Source: CAYYWV01 sp964475385 (lineage in GTDB: Bacteria; Pseudomonadota; Alphaproteobacteria; JAAXGF01). From it: a stretch of DNA of 58,375 nucleotides. The position numbers and the translations under genes were made by a program. Numbering within the stretch: the stretch's first letter is position 1; every line of letters starts with the position of its first letter. Shown in pieces: positions 45,896 through 54,301 of the stretch. Below the pieces are notes generated by a model. That model made no database searches. It saw nothing but the letters and a program-made list of their open reading frames with translations, and was not told where the DNA came from. The stretch covers positions 1 through 58,375 of the forward strand of contig CAYYWV010000002.1 in NCBI GenBank assembly GCA_964475385.1, read 5' to 3'.

Positions 45896-46381
45896 ATGAC
45901 GGCCGATCCTGAAAACACCCTTTATCTCGACCTCGAATCGGGGCGCGTCACGATCGCGCTTCGGCCCGATCTCGCGCCCAACCATGTCGCGCGGATCAAG
46001 GAGCTGGTGCGCGAAGGGTTCTACGACGGCCTCGCCTTTCACCGGGTGATCGACGGCTTTATGGCCCAGACCGGCGACCCGCGGGGCGACGGCACCGGCG
46101 GCTCGGGCAAGAAGCTCAAGGCCGAGTTCTCGGACGCCAAGCACGTGCGCGGCACGGTCTCGATGGCCCGCGCGCAAGACCCGGACAGCGCCGATTCGCA
46201 GTTCTTCATCATGTTCGACGCCGCCCCCTATCTCGACGGCCAGTACACGATCTGGGGCGAGGTCACGGACGGCATGGAGCACGTGGACAAGATCAAGCGC
46301 GGCGCGATGGACCGCAACGGCGCGGTCGCCGATCCCGACCGCATCCTGGCCATGCGCGTCGCCGCCGACGTCGCCGACTGA
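45896..46381 (+). CDS. cyclophilin-type peptidyl-prolyl cis-trans isomerase
   Basis: A 161-residue cytoplasmic cyclophilin, with no signal peptide. The active-site blocks FYDGLAFHRVIDGFMAQTGDP, GTVSMARAQDPDSADSQFFI and LDGQYTIWGEVTDGMEHVD are intact. It catalyses proline isomerisation in protein folding. The ATG at 45896 follows GGAAGG. A G+C-rich hairpin lies 25 bp after the stop. Confidence 0.94.
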   Translation: MTADPENTLYLDLESGRVTIALRPDLAPNHVARIKELVREGFYDGLAFHRVIDGFMAQTGDPRGDGTGGSGKKLKAEFSDAKHVRGTVSMARAQDPDSADSQFFIMFDAAPYLDGQYTIWGEVTDGMEHVDKIKRGAMDRNGAVADPDRILAMRVAADVAD

Positions 46382-46405
46382 TCCGGCCCGGGCTTTTCGC
46401 GCTGG

Positions 46406-46428
46406 GCGCCGGCCGTTCGCGCCGGCGC
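46406..46428 (+). terminator. G+C-rich hairpin after the cyclophilin gene
   Basis: GCGCCGGC and GCCGGCGC form a perfect 8-bp stem with a 7-base loop, 25 bp after the stop codon. No T run follows, so intrinsic termination is uncertain. Confidence 0.35.
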
Positions 46429-46471
46429 ACGCACGCCGCGTGCCAATAGCCATGCGCGCGGCGAATTCCTG

Positions 46472-46484
46472 CGATGCAGCATCG
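46472..46484. repeat. short palindrome upstream of the DUF1127 gene
   Basis: CGATGCAGCATCG: perfect 6-bp arms around a single A, about 90 bp before the DUF1127 ATG, in a 193-bp gap that must hold its promoter. Operator-like, regulator unknown. Confidence 0.3.
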
Positions 46485-46574
46485 TATGTGGAAGACTCTC
46501 TGTCGAAAGCGCATCTTTTGTGTGCACCGCAATATCGCGGCGCCCCGACAGGGGTTCGAGCCAGGAGGTTCACG

Positions 46575-46961
46575 ATGTCGTCGCAGTCCTATTACGCCTT
46601 TCGAGACGCCATGGAGGCCGCTGCAAACGGTCGCGAGATGGATTTCTCGGCGCGCTACGTCCATGCGCGGACCATACGCTCGCGCTATCTTGCCGGGCGG
46701 ACGCGCGCGCTGATCGAACGGGTGCGGCGCGCCCTCGCCCGCCGTCGCTTGCGGCGGGAGACGATCCGCGAGCTCGCCATGCTCGACGACCGGATGCTCG
46801 AAGACATCGGGATCAGCCGCGCCGCGATCCCCGAGGTCGCCGAGGCGCTCGCCCGCAAGGCCTTCGCCCGGTCCGAGACGCCGCCTGTCCGGACGCCCGT
46901 CCGGACCGCGCCGGCCGCGCCCCGCGCGCCCGCCAACGACGACATTCCCCGCGCCGCGTAA
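46575..46961 (+). CDS. DUF1127 domain-containing protein
   Basis: A 128-residue, Arg-rich protein with the DUF1127 signature RRETIRELAMLDDRMLEDIGISRAAI in the middle. Most DUF1127 proteins are about 50-90 residues; this one adds an N-terminal stretch (SYYAFRDAMEAAANGREMDF) and a Pro/Ala-rich C-terminal tail. Family members act in stress, phosphate and RNA metabolism in alphaproteobacteria. A strong AGGAGG precedes the ATG at 46575. A terminator follows the stop. Confidence 0.88.
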   Translation: MSSQSYYAFRDAMEAAANGREMDFSARYVHARTIRSRYLAGRTRALIERVRRALARRRLRRETIRELAMLDDRMLEDIGISRAAIPEVAEALARKAFARSETPPVRTPVRTAPAAPRAPANDDIPRAA

Positions 46962-46987
46962 GCGCGCTTTTGCCTCCGAACCGTGAG

Positions 46988-47011
46988 ACGGCGGCCTCCG
47001 GGCCGCCGTTT
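46988..47011. terminator. hairpin terminator between DUF1127 and comM
   Basis: ACGGCGGCC and GGCCGCCGT form a perfect 9-bp stem with the stable tetraloop TCCG, followed by TTT. It lies between convergent genes and could serve either strand, though the T tract is short. Confidence 0.65.
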
Positions 47012-47030
47012 CGCATCCCCGGCTTAAGGC

Positions 47031-48557
47031 TCAGCGCGGCAGCGCGATTCGCCGGTAGCTGAGCGCCTCGGCGACATGCGCGCGGCCCACCGTCTCCGCG
47101 CCGTCGAGGTCCGCAAGCGTGCGCGCCACCCGTAGCACCCGGTGATAGCCGCGGGCCGAGAGCCTGAGCCGCTTCGCGGCCTCAGCGAGAAGCGCGCGGC
47201 CTTGGCCGTCGGGGGCGGCGACCGCCTCGAGCGCCTCGCCGTCGACCTCGGCGTTCACCCGCACCGGCCGGCCCGCGCCGTCGACGAGCCCTCGATAGCG
47301 CTCGGCCTGGATCGCGCGCGCGGCGGCGACCCGGGCGGCGACCGCGGCCGAGCCTTCGGCCGCCGGCGGGAGCGAAAGGTCGGCCGGGTTGACCTCGGGC
47401 ACGTCGACGTGGAGGTCGATCCGGTCGTAGAGCGGGCCCGAGATGCGCGCCTGATAGTCGCGGGCGCAATGCGGCGCCCGCCGGCAGGCGCGCTCGGCGT
47501 CGCCGAGATAGCCGCAGCGGCATGGATTCATGGCGGCGACGAGTTGGACCCGGGCCGGGTAGGTGACGTGCAGCGCGGCGCGGGCCACGGTGACCCGCCC
47601 GGTCTCCAAGGGCTGGCGCAGCGATTCGAGGACCGCGCGCGGGAACTCGGGCAGCTCGTCGAGAAAGAGAACCCCGAGATGCGCGAGCGAGACCTCGCCC
47701 GGCCGCGCCCTGGGGCCGCCGCCGACCATGGCGGCGAGCGACGACGAGTGATGGGGCTCGCGAAACGGCCGCCGCCGGGTCAGCCGCCCGTCGGCGAGCA
47801 TCCCGGCGACGCTCTGGATGGTGCTGACCTCGAGCACCTCGGCCGCATCGAGCGGCGGCAGAAGTCCCGGAAGCCGCGCCGCGAGCATCGACTTGCCCGC
47901 GCCCGGCGGACCGATCATCAGAAGGTTGTGGCCGCCCGCCGCCGCCACCTCGAGCGCCCGCTTGGCGGTCTCCTGGCCTTTGATGTCGGCGAGATCGGCG
48001 TAAGCGCCTTCGTCCTCGGCGAGCGCCGGCGCGGGCGGGCTCAGAACCTGGGTGCCCTTGAAGTGGTTGATCAGCGCGAGCAGGTTCGGCGCGGCCAGCA
48101 CCTCGGGCCCCGCCGCCCAGGCCGCCTCGGCCCCGTTGGCCGCCGGGCAGATGATCCCGCGCCCGCGCGCGCTCGCCGCGATCGTCGCCGGCAGCACGCC
48201 TGCGACCGGCAACAGCGCCCCGTCGAGCCCGAGCTCGCCGAGGGCGGCGAAGCCGTCGACCGCATCGGACGCAACAGCCCCCATCGCGAGCAGCAGGCCG
48301 AGCGCGATCGGCAGGTCGAAGTGGCTGCCTTCCTTGGCGAGGTCGGCGGGCGCGAGGTTGACCGTGATCCGCTTGGGCGGCAGCGCGAGCCCCAGCGCGC
48401 CCAAGGCCGCGCGCACGCGCTCGCGCGATTCGGCGACCGCCTTGTCGGGCAACCCGACGATGGCGAAGGCGGGCAGCCCCGCCGCCATGTGGACCTGCAC
48501 GTCCACCTCGCGGGCGTCGATGCCCTGAAACGCCACCGTCCCCACATGCGCGACCAC
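47031..48557 (-). CDS. comM: YifB/ComM family Mg chelatase-like AAA+ ATPase
   Basis: A 508-residue ComM-type helicase. The N-terminal ChlI/Lon-like domain (VGTVAFQGIDAREVDVQVHM, GLPAFAIVGLPDKAVAESRERV) is followed by the AAA+ core with Walker A MIGPPGAGKSMLAARLPG, GVLFLDELPEF, a Cys-rich segment (NPCRCGYLGD, CRRAPHCARDY) and the C-terminal lid. ComM promotes branch migration during natural transformation. The frame is open far upstream into gshB; the GTG at 48557, after GGGAGGC, is the family start. Confidence 0.94.
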   Translation of the reverse strand: MVAHVGTVAFQGIDAREVDVQVHMAAGLPAFAIVGLPDKAVAESRERVRAALGALGLALPPKRITVNLAPADLAKEGSHFDLPIALGLLLAMGAVASDAVDGFAALGELGLDGALLPVAGVLPATIAASARGRGIICPAANGAEAAWAAGPEVLAAPNLLALINHFKGTQVLSPPAPALAEDEGAYADLADIKGQETAKRALEVAAAGGHNLLMIGPPGAGKSMLAARLPGLLPPLDAAEVLEVSTIQSVAGMLADGRLTRRRPFREPHHSSSLAAMVGGGPRARPGEVSLAHLGVLFLDELPEFPRAVLESLRQPLETGRVTVARAALHVTYPARVQLVAAMNPCRCGYLGDAERACRRAPHCARDYQARISGPLYDRIDLHVDVPEVNPADLSLPPAAEGSAAVAARVAAARAIQAERYRGLVDGAGRPVRVNAEVDGEALEAVAAPDGQGRALLAEAAKRLRLSARGYHRVLRVARTLADLDGAETVGRAHVAEALSYRRIALPR

Positions 48558-48628
48558 CGGCCCCGCCTCCCTTTCGCAATGCGCGCCGGGGTCGAGTATA
48601 GGATAGAACGTTCGGTGAACGCCAGGGC

Positions 48629-49573
48629 TCAGCGCCCGATCCGGGCCTCGATCGCGTCCCAGATGCGGGCTTCCAGCGAGACGCCGTCGAAGCGGTCGAT
48701 CTCCTGGATGCCGGTCGGCGAGGTGACGTTGATCTCGGTGAGGTAATCGCCGATCACGTCGATGCCGACGAAGATCAGCCCGCGTTCGCGCAGGGTGGGG
48801 CCGATGGCGGCGCAGATCTCGCGCTCGCGCGGGGTCAGCGTCGCCGGTTCGGCCCGGCCGCCCACGTGCAGGTTCGAGCGGGCCTCGCCGGGCGGCGGAA
48901 TCCGGTTGATCGCGCCCGCCGCCTCGCCGTCGATCAGGATGATGCGCTTGTCGCCCGCCCGCACCTCGGGCAAGTAACGCTGAACGATGATCGGCTCGCG
49001 CGAGAATGCGGTGAACATCTCGAGGAGCGCGTTCAGGTTGTCGTCGTCCGGGCGAAGGTGAAAAACGCCCGCGCCGCCGTTGCCGAACAGGGGCTTGAGG
49101 ATGATCTCGCCGTGCTCGGCCCGGAACTCGCGGATAAGCGCGGCGTCGCTGGTGATCAGCGTCGGCGGCATGAGCTCGGGAAAGCGGCAGACGAACAGCT
49201 TCTCGGGCGCGTTGCGCACCGCGACCGGGTCGTTGACCACGAGGGTCGCGGGATGGATGAGCTCGAGGATATGGGTCGCCGTGATATAGGCCATGTCGAA
49301 CGGCGGGTCTTGGCGCATGAGCACCACGTCGAGCGTCGACAGATCGATCCGCTCGGCCGCGCCGAAGCTGTAGTGGTCGCCCTTTTCGCGCCGCACCTCG
49401 AGCGGGTGCGCCCGGGCCATCGCCCGGGTTCCCGACAGCGACAGATCGCAAGGCAGATAGTGATACAGCCTATGGCCGCGGCGCTGGGCCTCGAGCGCGA
49501 GCGCGAAGGTCGAATCGGCGTCGATGTCGATGCCGTCGAGCGGGTCCATCTGGATCGCGACCGCGAGCGTCAT
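48629..49573 (-). CDS. gshB: glutathione synthetase
   Basis: A 314-residue ATP-grasp ligase joining gamma-glutamylcysteine and glycine. The N-terminal VAIQMDPLDGIDIDADSTFALA, the RQDPPFDMAYITATHILE block, KPLFGNGGAGVFHL and the C-terminal GIDVIGDYLTEINVTSPTGIQE are diagnostic. ATG at 49573 preferred over an in-frame GTG at 49582. It lies between comM and the BON lipoprotein gene on the same strand. Confidence 0.96.
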   Translation of the reverse strand: MTLAVAIQMDPLDGIDIDADSTFALALEAQRRGHRLYHYLPCDLSLSGTRAMARAHPLEVRREKGDHYSFGAAERIDLSTLDVVLMRQDPPFDMAYITATHILELIHPATLVVNDPVAVRNAPEKLFVCRFPELMPPTLITSDAALIREFRAEHGEIILKPLFGNGGAGVFHLRPDDDNLNALLEMFTAFSREPIIVQRYLPEVRAGDKRIILIDGEAAGAINRIPPPGEARSNLHVGGRAEPATLTPREREICAAIGPTLRERGLIFVGIDVIGDYLTEINVTSPTGIQEIDRFDGVSLEARIWDAIEARIGR

Positions 49574-49601
49574 GGCGCGCACCCGGCTGCGGGGCGGCTC
49601 G

Positions 49602-50201
49602 CTAGCCCGCCCCCTGGTTCTTCAGCCGGACGTGGCTGATGACCTCGCGCACATGGGGAATGGTGCGCGCGTGGTTGGTCGCGCGTTCGAGCTCGGCCTT
49701 ATCCTGGGCGACGCCGAGCATGTAGACCACGCCGTTGACGGTTTCGATGTTGTAGTTGAGCGATTCGATCGACTTGTCGAGAAGCAGCTTGCTTTTGAGC
49801 TGGGCGGTGATCCAGACGTCGCGGGCGTAGTCGGTCAGGCTCGACTTGTCGGTCACCTGAATCTCGTTGATGACCTCGCGCACGCCGTCGACCTGCCAGG
49901 CGAGCCGCACCGCCTCGATCCGGTCCTCGGGCTTGCGCACCGTCCCGGTCAGCAGCACCCGGCCCTCGTGAACCTCGACCCCGACGTCGCTGAACAGGTC
50001 GACATCCTTGGCGAACAGGGAGCCGTTGAGGGCGGCGTAGATCACCGTGTCGTCGACCGCTTCGCCGAGGCTGCGCTCCTCGGCCGCGGCGACGCCGACG
50101 GCGGCGCCGCCGCCGACCACCGCGGTCGCGCAGCCCGTGAGCGCGAACCCAATCGCAAGGACGAGCGGGACAAGAACAGGAAAACGATCAGACGAAGGCA
50201 T
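49602..50201 (-). CDS. dual BON-domain lipoprotein (DolP-like)
   Basis: A 199-residue lipoprotein with lipobox LTGC (Cys24), then two BON domains (DTVIYAALNGSLFAKDVDLF ... VEVHEGRVLLTGTVRKPEDR, and DVWITAQLKSKLLLD ... IETVNGVVYMLGVAQDKAE). Its layout matches E. coli DolP (YraP), an outer-membrane-integrity lipoprotein. Its neighbours, yraN and rsmI, are those of yraP in E. coli, which supports the assignment. Confidence 0.9.
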   Translation of the reverse strand: MPSSDRFPVLVPLVLAIGFALTGCATAVVGGGAAVGVAAAEERSLGEAVDDTVIYAALNGSLFAKDVDLFSDVGVEVHEGRVLLTGTVRKPEDRIEAVRLAWQVDGVREVINEIQVTDKSSLTDYARDVWITAQLKSKLLLDKSIESLNYNIETVNGVVYMLGVAQDKAELERATNHARTIPHVREVISHVRLKNQGAG

Positions 50202-50346
50202 GGTCCTCGGTCTCCAGGGAGTATGGCTTCATTGCGTGCGAGGCCCGGGCGCGAAGGGCCCGGGAAGCGCTGCGCGGCCGCGAGCCCGCGGCATCCTAGC
50301 ACGCCCGCCGGTGGTTGCGAACCGGATCGCGCCGCCCGGCCCACTC

Positions 50347-50706
50347 TCAGGGCCGCCAGGCGTCGGCGAGGCGGCGGGGCAGGCGCCAGGGCCGCACGAC
50401 CATCAGATCGAAACGCAGATCGCAACCGGCGAGCGCCGGATTCCGCGCGACGAAGAGCGCCGCCGCCCGCGCGATCCGGCGGCGCTGGCGGGCGTCGGGC
50501 GCGGCCGAAAAGGGGCTGTCCCGGCGCGCCTTGACCTCGACGAAGGCGATCACGCGGCCGCGCCGGGCGACGATGTCGATCTCGCCGGCGGGCGTGCGCA
50601 AGCGCCGCGCGAGGATGCGCCAGCCCGTCGCCCGCAGGGCGAGCGCGCACAGCCCTTCGGCCCAACGGCCGAAGCGTTCGGCCCGGCGGCGGGCGCGATC
50701 GCTCAT
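50347..50706 (-). CDS. YraN family endonuclease-fold protein (UPF0102)
   Basis: A 119-residue UPF0102 protein with a predicted nuclease-like fold: GLCALALRATGWRILARRL, TPAGEIDIVARRGRVIAFVEVKARRD (Asp and Glu-x-Lys nuclease motif). Function unproven. Its ATG overlaps the rsmI stop (ATGA). Confidence 0.92.
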   Translation of the reverse strand: MSDRARRRAERFGRWAEGLCALALRATGWRILARRLRTPAGEIDIVARRGRVIAFVEVKARRDSPFSAAPDARQRRRIARAAALFVARNPALAGCDLRFDLMVVRPWRLPRRLADAWRP

Positions 50707-51626
50707 CGCGCGCGCCTCAGCGCGAGCGCCCGGGCGTAGACCGCGCGCCGGGCGATCCCGGTCTCGGCGGCGACCCGGCTCGCCGCCTCGCGCAGCGAGA
50801 GCCCTTCGGCGAAGGCCGCGGTCAGGGCCGCATCGACCGCCTCCGCGTCGGTCTCGGACGCGCCGTCCGCCGTGGGCGGACCGACGACGACCACCACCTC
50901 GCCGCGGGGCGCGCCGGACTCGCGATAGTGGCGGGCGAGCGCGTCGAGCGGGCCGCGGCGGACCTCTTCGTAGCGCTTGGTGAGCTCGCGGGCGACCGCG
51001 GCCGGCCGCGGGCCCAGAACGGCGGCCATGTCTTCGAGGCTGGCGGCGAGCCGCCGCGGCGATTCGAGGAGCACCAATGTCGCCGGCGTCGCGGCGATCT
51101 CGCGCAAGGCCCGCCGCCGGGCGGCGGCCTTCGCGGGCAGGAAGCCGGCGACGAGGAAACGGTCGGTGGGCAGGCCCGAGGCGACCAGCGCGGCGAGCGG
51201 CGCCGACGGTCCGGGCACGGGATAGACCGCGGAGCCCGCCGCGATCGCCGCCGCGACCAGCCGATAGCCGGGGTCCGAGATCAACGGCGTGCCGGCGTCC
51301 GCGACCAGCGCGATCCGCGCGCCCGCCGCGAGCCGGGCGACAAGCCGCGGACGCGCGGCGGCGGCGTTGTGGTCGTGATAGGGCGCGAGCCGGGCGCGGA
51401 TGCCGAAATGGGCGAGCAGCCGGCCGGTCACGCGGGTGTCCTCGCAGGCGACGAGGTCGACCCGGGCGAGCACGTCGCGGGCGCGCGCGCTCATGTCGCC
51501 GAGGTTGCCGATCGGGGTCGCGACCACATAGAGCCCGGGCGCGAGCGGCTCCGGGCTTTCCGCATCCGGGCGACGTTTACTTGACGGGGCGGCGTCGGTA
51601 GGCTGAGGCCGAGCTTCGTCATTCAC
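50703..51626 (-). CDS. rsmI: 16S rRNA (cytidine1402-2'-O)-methyltransferase RsmI
   Basis: A 307-residue tetrapyrrole-methylase-fold enzyme that 2'-O-methylates C1402 of 16S rRNA. LYVVATPIGNLGDMSARARDVL, VACEDTRVTGRLL, ALVADAGTPLISDPGYRLV and PVPGPSAPLAALVASGLP are the family blocks; the C-terminal part has the usual short HTH-like extension. The frame extends to 51767, but that part overlaps the divergent LppC gene; the GTG at 51626 avoids overlap and I prefer it. Confidence 0.94.
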   Translation of the reverse strand: MNDEARPQPTDAAPSSKRRPDAESPEPLAPGLYVVATPIGNLGDMSARARDVLARVDLVACEDTRVTGRLLAHFGIRARLAPYHDHNAAAARPRLVARLAAGARIALVADAGTPLISDPGYRLVAAAIAAGSAVYPVPGPSAPLAALVASGLPTDRFLVAGFLPAKAAARRRALREIAATPATLVLLESPRRLAASLEDMAAVLGPRPAAVARELTKRYEEVRRGPLDALARHYRESGAPRGEVVVVVGPPTADGASETDAEAVDAALTAAFAEGLSLREAASRVAAETGIARRAVYARALALRRAR

Positions 51627-51640
51627 GACCGGCCGCGATC

Positions 51641-53107
51641 GTGCCTTCGCTTTTGTCCTCGCCTGCTTCGACTGCGCCTTCGGCTTCGCGCCGGCGCCTG
51701 CGTCGGCTGGTTGCGCCATGGGTTGCCGCGCTCGTTCTGGTGGGTGGTCTCGCCGCCTGCCAGCCACCGACAGTACTCCGTCCCGCAGCTCCGGTCCAAG
51801 TCTCGCCCCCGCAGGATCTGACTCCGCCCGCGCCGGCCCCGGCCGAAGCGCCGCCCGCGCCCGCCGAGACCGTCGCGCCGCCGACGGGGGCGGCGGCCGC
51901 GCCCGAGACCGCGCCTGCCGAGACCCCGCCCGCGGAGACCGCGCCCGCGCTGCCGCCGGGACCGGCGTCGGTCGCGCTTCTGCTGCCGCTTTCGGGGCCG
52001 GCCGCCAAGGTCGGAGAAGCCCTGTTCGAGGCCGCCGAGATGGCCTTGTTCGACGTCGGGGCGGAGACGATGGTGTTGCTGCCGTTCGACACCCGGGGCA
52101 CGCCCGAAGGCGCGGCCGAAGCGGCCCGGGCGGCGGTGCGCGACGGCGCGCGCCTGATCCTCGGGCCGCTGTTCTCGGCCTCGGCGGCGGCGGTCGCGCC
52201 GGTGGCGGCGGAGGCCGGGATCAACGTGGTCGCGTTTTCTTCCGATCGCAACGCGGCCCGGCCCGGCGTCTTCATCATGGGTTTTCTACCCGATCAGCAG
52301 GTGGCGCGGGTGGTCGGCTTCGCCGCCGGCCAGGGGATCGCGCGGATCGCCGCGCTGGCCTCGGCCGGGCCTTACGGGCGAACGGCGGTCGCCGCGCTGC
52401 GTAAGGCGGCTGGGTCGCTCGGGGTCACGATCACGGACATCGTTTACTTTCCCGAGACGGTGCGCACCGCATCCGAGGTCTCCGATATCCTGCGCGCGTT
52501 CACCCGCTATGACGCGCGCCGCGCCGCTCTTCTTGCGCAGAAACGCGCCCTCGCCCGTCGCGATGACGAGGTTTCGCGCGAGGCCCTGCGCCGGCTCGAG
52601 ACCTTGGACACCCTGGGCGAGGTCGGGTTCGATGCGGTGCTGATCCCCGACGGCGGGCTCGCGCTGACCACGGTCGCGCCGCTTCTGCCCTACTACGATG
52701 TCGATACGGGCAAGGTGCGCATTCTCGGAACAGCGGCGTGGGAATCGGCCGATCTTTTGAGCGAGCCCGCGCTCGTCGGGGCCTGGTTCGCCGCGCCCTC
52801 GCCCGCCGCGCGCAAGCCGTTTGAGGCGCGTTTCGCCAAGCTGTTCGGCCATGCTCCCTTGCGGATCGCATCGCTCGCCTACGATGCGGTCGCGCTCGCC
52901 GGTACGTTGGCGCGCCTGCCCGGCGGCCCCGACTTCAGTGTGGCGCGGCTGACCAGCCCGAGCGGGTTCCGAGGGATCGACGGGCTGTTTCGCTTCGCCC
53001 CCGACGGCGTCAGCGAGCGCGGCTATGCGGTGCTCGAGATCGCCGCCGACGGGATCGCGACCGTGAGCCCGGCGCCGCAGAGCTTCCGGGAAGCGATAGG
53101 ATTTTGA
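51641..53107 (+). CDS. penicillin-binding protein activator (LppC/LpoA type) lipoprotein
   Basis: A 488-residue lipoprotein; after a basic stretch the lipobox LAAC gives Cys40. A Pro/Ala-rich linker (residues about 45-105) leads to a periplasmic-binding-protein-like domain (VALLLPLSGPAAKVGEALFEAAE, RLILGPLFSASAAAVAPVA, RIAALASAGPYGRTAVAALR). This matches the LppC/LpoA family, outer-membrane activators of PBP1A-type synthases. The start is GTG at 51641, 14 bp from the divergent rsmI GTG. In E. coli lpoA is likewise next to rsmI and yraN. Confidence 0.9.
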   Translation: MPSLLSSPASTAPSASRRRLRRLVAPWVAALVLVGGLAACQPPTVLRPAAPVQVSPPQDLTPPAPAPAEAPPAPAETVAPPTGAAAAPETAPAETPPAETAPALPPGPASVALLLPLSGPAAKVGEALFEAAEMALFDVGAETMVLLPFDTRGTPEGAAEAARAAVRDGARLILGPLFSASAAAVAPVAAEAGINVVAFSSDRNAARPGVFIMGFLPDQQVARVVGFAAGQGIARIAALASAGPYGRTAVAALRKAAGSLGVTITDIVYFPETVRTASEVSDILRAFTRYDARRAALLAQKRALARRDDEVSREALRRLETLDTLGEVGFDAVLIPDGGLALTTVAPLLPYYDVDTGKVRILGTAAWESADLLSEPALVGAWFAAPSPAARKPFEARFAKLFGHAPLRIASLAYDAVALAGTLARLPGGPDFSVARLTSPSGFRGIDGLFRFAPDGVSERGYAVLEIAADGIATVSPAPQSFREAIGF

Positions 53108-53128
53108 ACGCGGCCGCGGGGGATGTCG

Positions 53129-54301
53129 TCAAGAGACGAGCGCGGCGAGCGCCGAATCGAGTAGTCTGCGCCCCGCGGGCGTCGTTCGGATCCCTCGGCC
53201 GTCGGCGATCATAAGTCCGCCTTCGACGAGTTCGGCGAGGCGCTCCGCATCGACCGCCCGGTCGAGAGGAACGCCGGTCTGGGCTTCGAAACGGGCGCGC
53301 GCGACGCCTTCGGCCAGCCGCAGGCCCATCATCAGAAGCTCGGCGGCGTGCTCGTCCACGCCGAGCGCACGGCGCTCGCAGGTTCCGTGGCCGGCCTGCG
53401 CCACTTGGGCGAGCCAGGTCTCGGGCGCGCGGCTCTGGCGGAAGGCGACTCGGCGGCCCTCCAGGGTCAGGCGGCCGTGCGCCCCGGGGCCGAGGCCGAC
53501 ATAATCCTCGCCCCGCCAGTAGGCGAGGTTGTGGCGCGATTCCTCGCCTTGGGCGGCGTGGTTCGAGACCTCGTAAGCCGGCAGCCCGGCGGCGGCGCAA
53601 AGCTCCTGGGTCAGATCGTAAAGCGCGGCCGCCGTCTCGTCTTCGGGCAGGCGAATCTCGCCGCGCGCGGCGCGGGCGTGGAACGCGGCGCCAGGCTCGA
53701 TGGTGAGCTGGTAGAGCGAGAGATGGCGCGTCCCGAAACCGAGCGCGCGGCCGAGCTCGGCGCGCCAGGCCGCCAGCGTCTGCCCGGGGCGGGCGTAGAT
53801 GAGGTCGAAGGAGACGCGCGCGAAAACCGCTTGCGCAGCCTCGAGCGCGGCCAGCGCCTCGGCGACGTCGTGGCCGCGGCCGAGAAAGCGCAACGCCCGG
53901 TCGTCGAGCGCCTGCACCCCGAGCGAAAGCCGGTTCACGCCGGCTTCGCGAAAAGCGCGGAAGCGGCCGGCTTCGGCCGAGGTCGGGTTGGCTTCGAGCG
54001 TGATCTCGGCATCGTCCGCGAACGGCCAGCGCGCGTTCACCCGCTCGATCACCGCGGCCGCCGTCTCGGGCGCCATCAGCGACGGGGTGCCGCCGCCGAA
54101 GAACAGCGAGCCCGCCCGGCGGCCAGGCGCAAGCGCCGCGAAATGGTCGATCTCGGCGAGGAGCGCGCGCCGCCAGGCGGCCTCGTCGATGGTCTCGCGC
54201 ACGTGGCTGTTGAAGTCGCAGTACGGGCACTTCGAAAGACAGAACGGCCAATGCACGTAGACCGCGAGCCGCGCCGCCGCCGCGCCCGCCGCCCCGGTCA
54301 T
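53129..54301 (-). CDS. hemW: radical SAM haem chaperone HemW
   Basis: A 390-residue radical-SAM protein related to HemN. The cluster motif is FCLSKCPYCDF (Cys21, Cys25, Cys28), followed by SLFFGGGTPSLM, ITLEANPTSA and GVNRLSLGVQALDD. The form without the HemN N-terminal extension marks HemW, a haem carrier, rather than true coproporphyrinogen oxidase. Its ATG overlaps the rdgB stop region by four bases. hemW-rdgB-rph is a conserved alphaproteobacterial block. Confidence 0.95.
   Translation of the reverse strand: MTGAAGAAAARLAVYVHWPFCLSKCPYCDFNSHVRETIDEAAWRRALLAEIDHFAALAPGRRAGSLFFGGGTPSLMAPETAAAVIERVNARWPFADDAEITLEANPTSAEAGRFRAFREAGVNRLSLGVQALDDRALRFLGRGHDVAEALAALEAAQAVFARVSFDLIYARPGQTLAAWRAELGRALGFGTRHLSLYQLTIEPGAAFHARAARGEIRLPEDETAAALYDLTQELCAAAGLPAYEVSNHAAQGEESRHNLAYWRGEDYVGLGPGAHGRLTLEGRRVAFRQSRAPETWLAQVAQAGHGTCERRALGVDEHAAELLMMGLRLAEGVARARFEAQTGVPLDRAVDAERLAELVEGGLMIADGRGIRTTPAGRRLLDSALAALVS

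Noticed and set aside
46530..46575. A GGGGTTCGAGCC stretch resembling a tRNA T-arm
   Set aside because: No acceptor stem, anticodon arm or CCA can be built around it.
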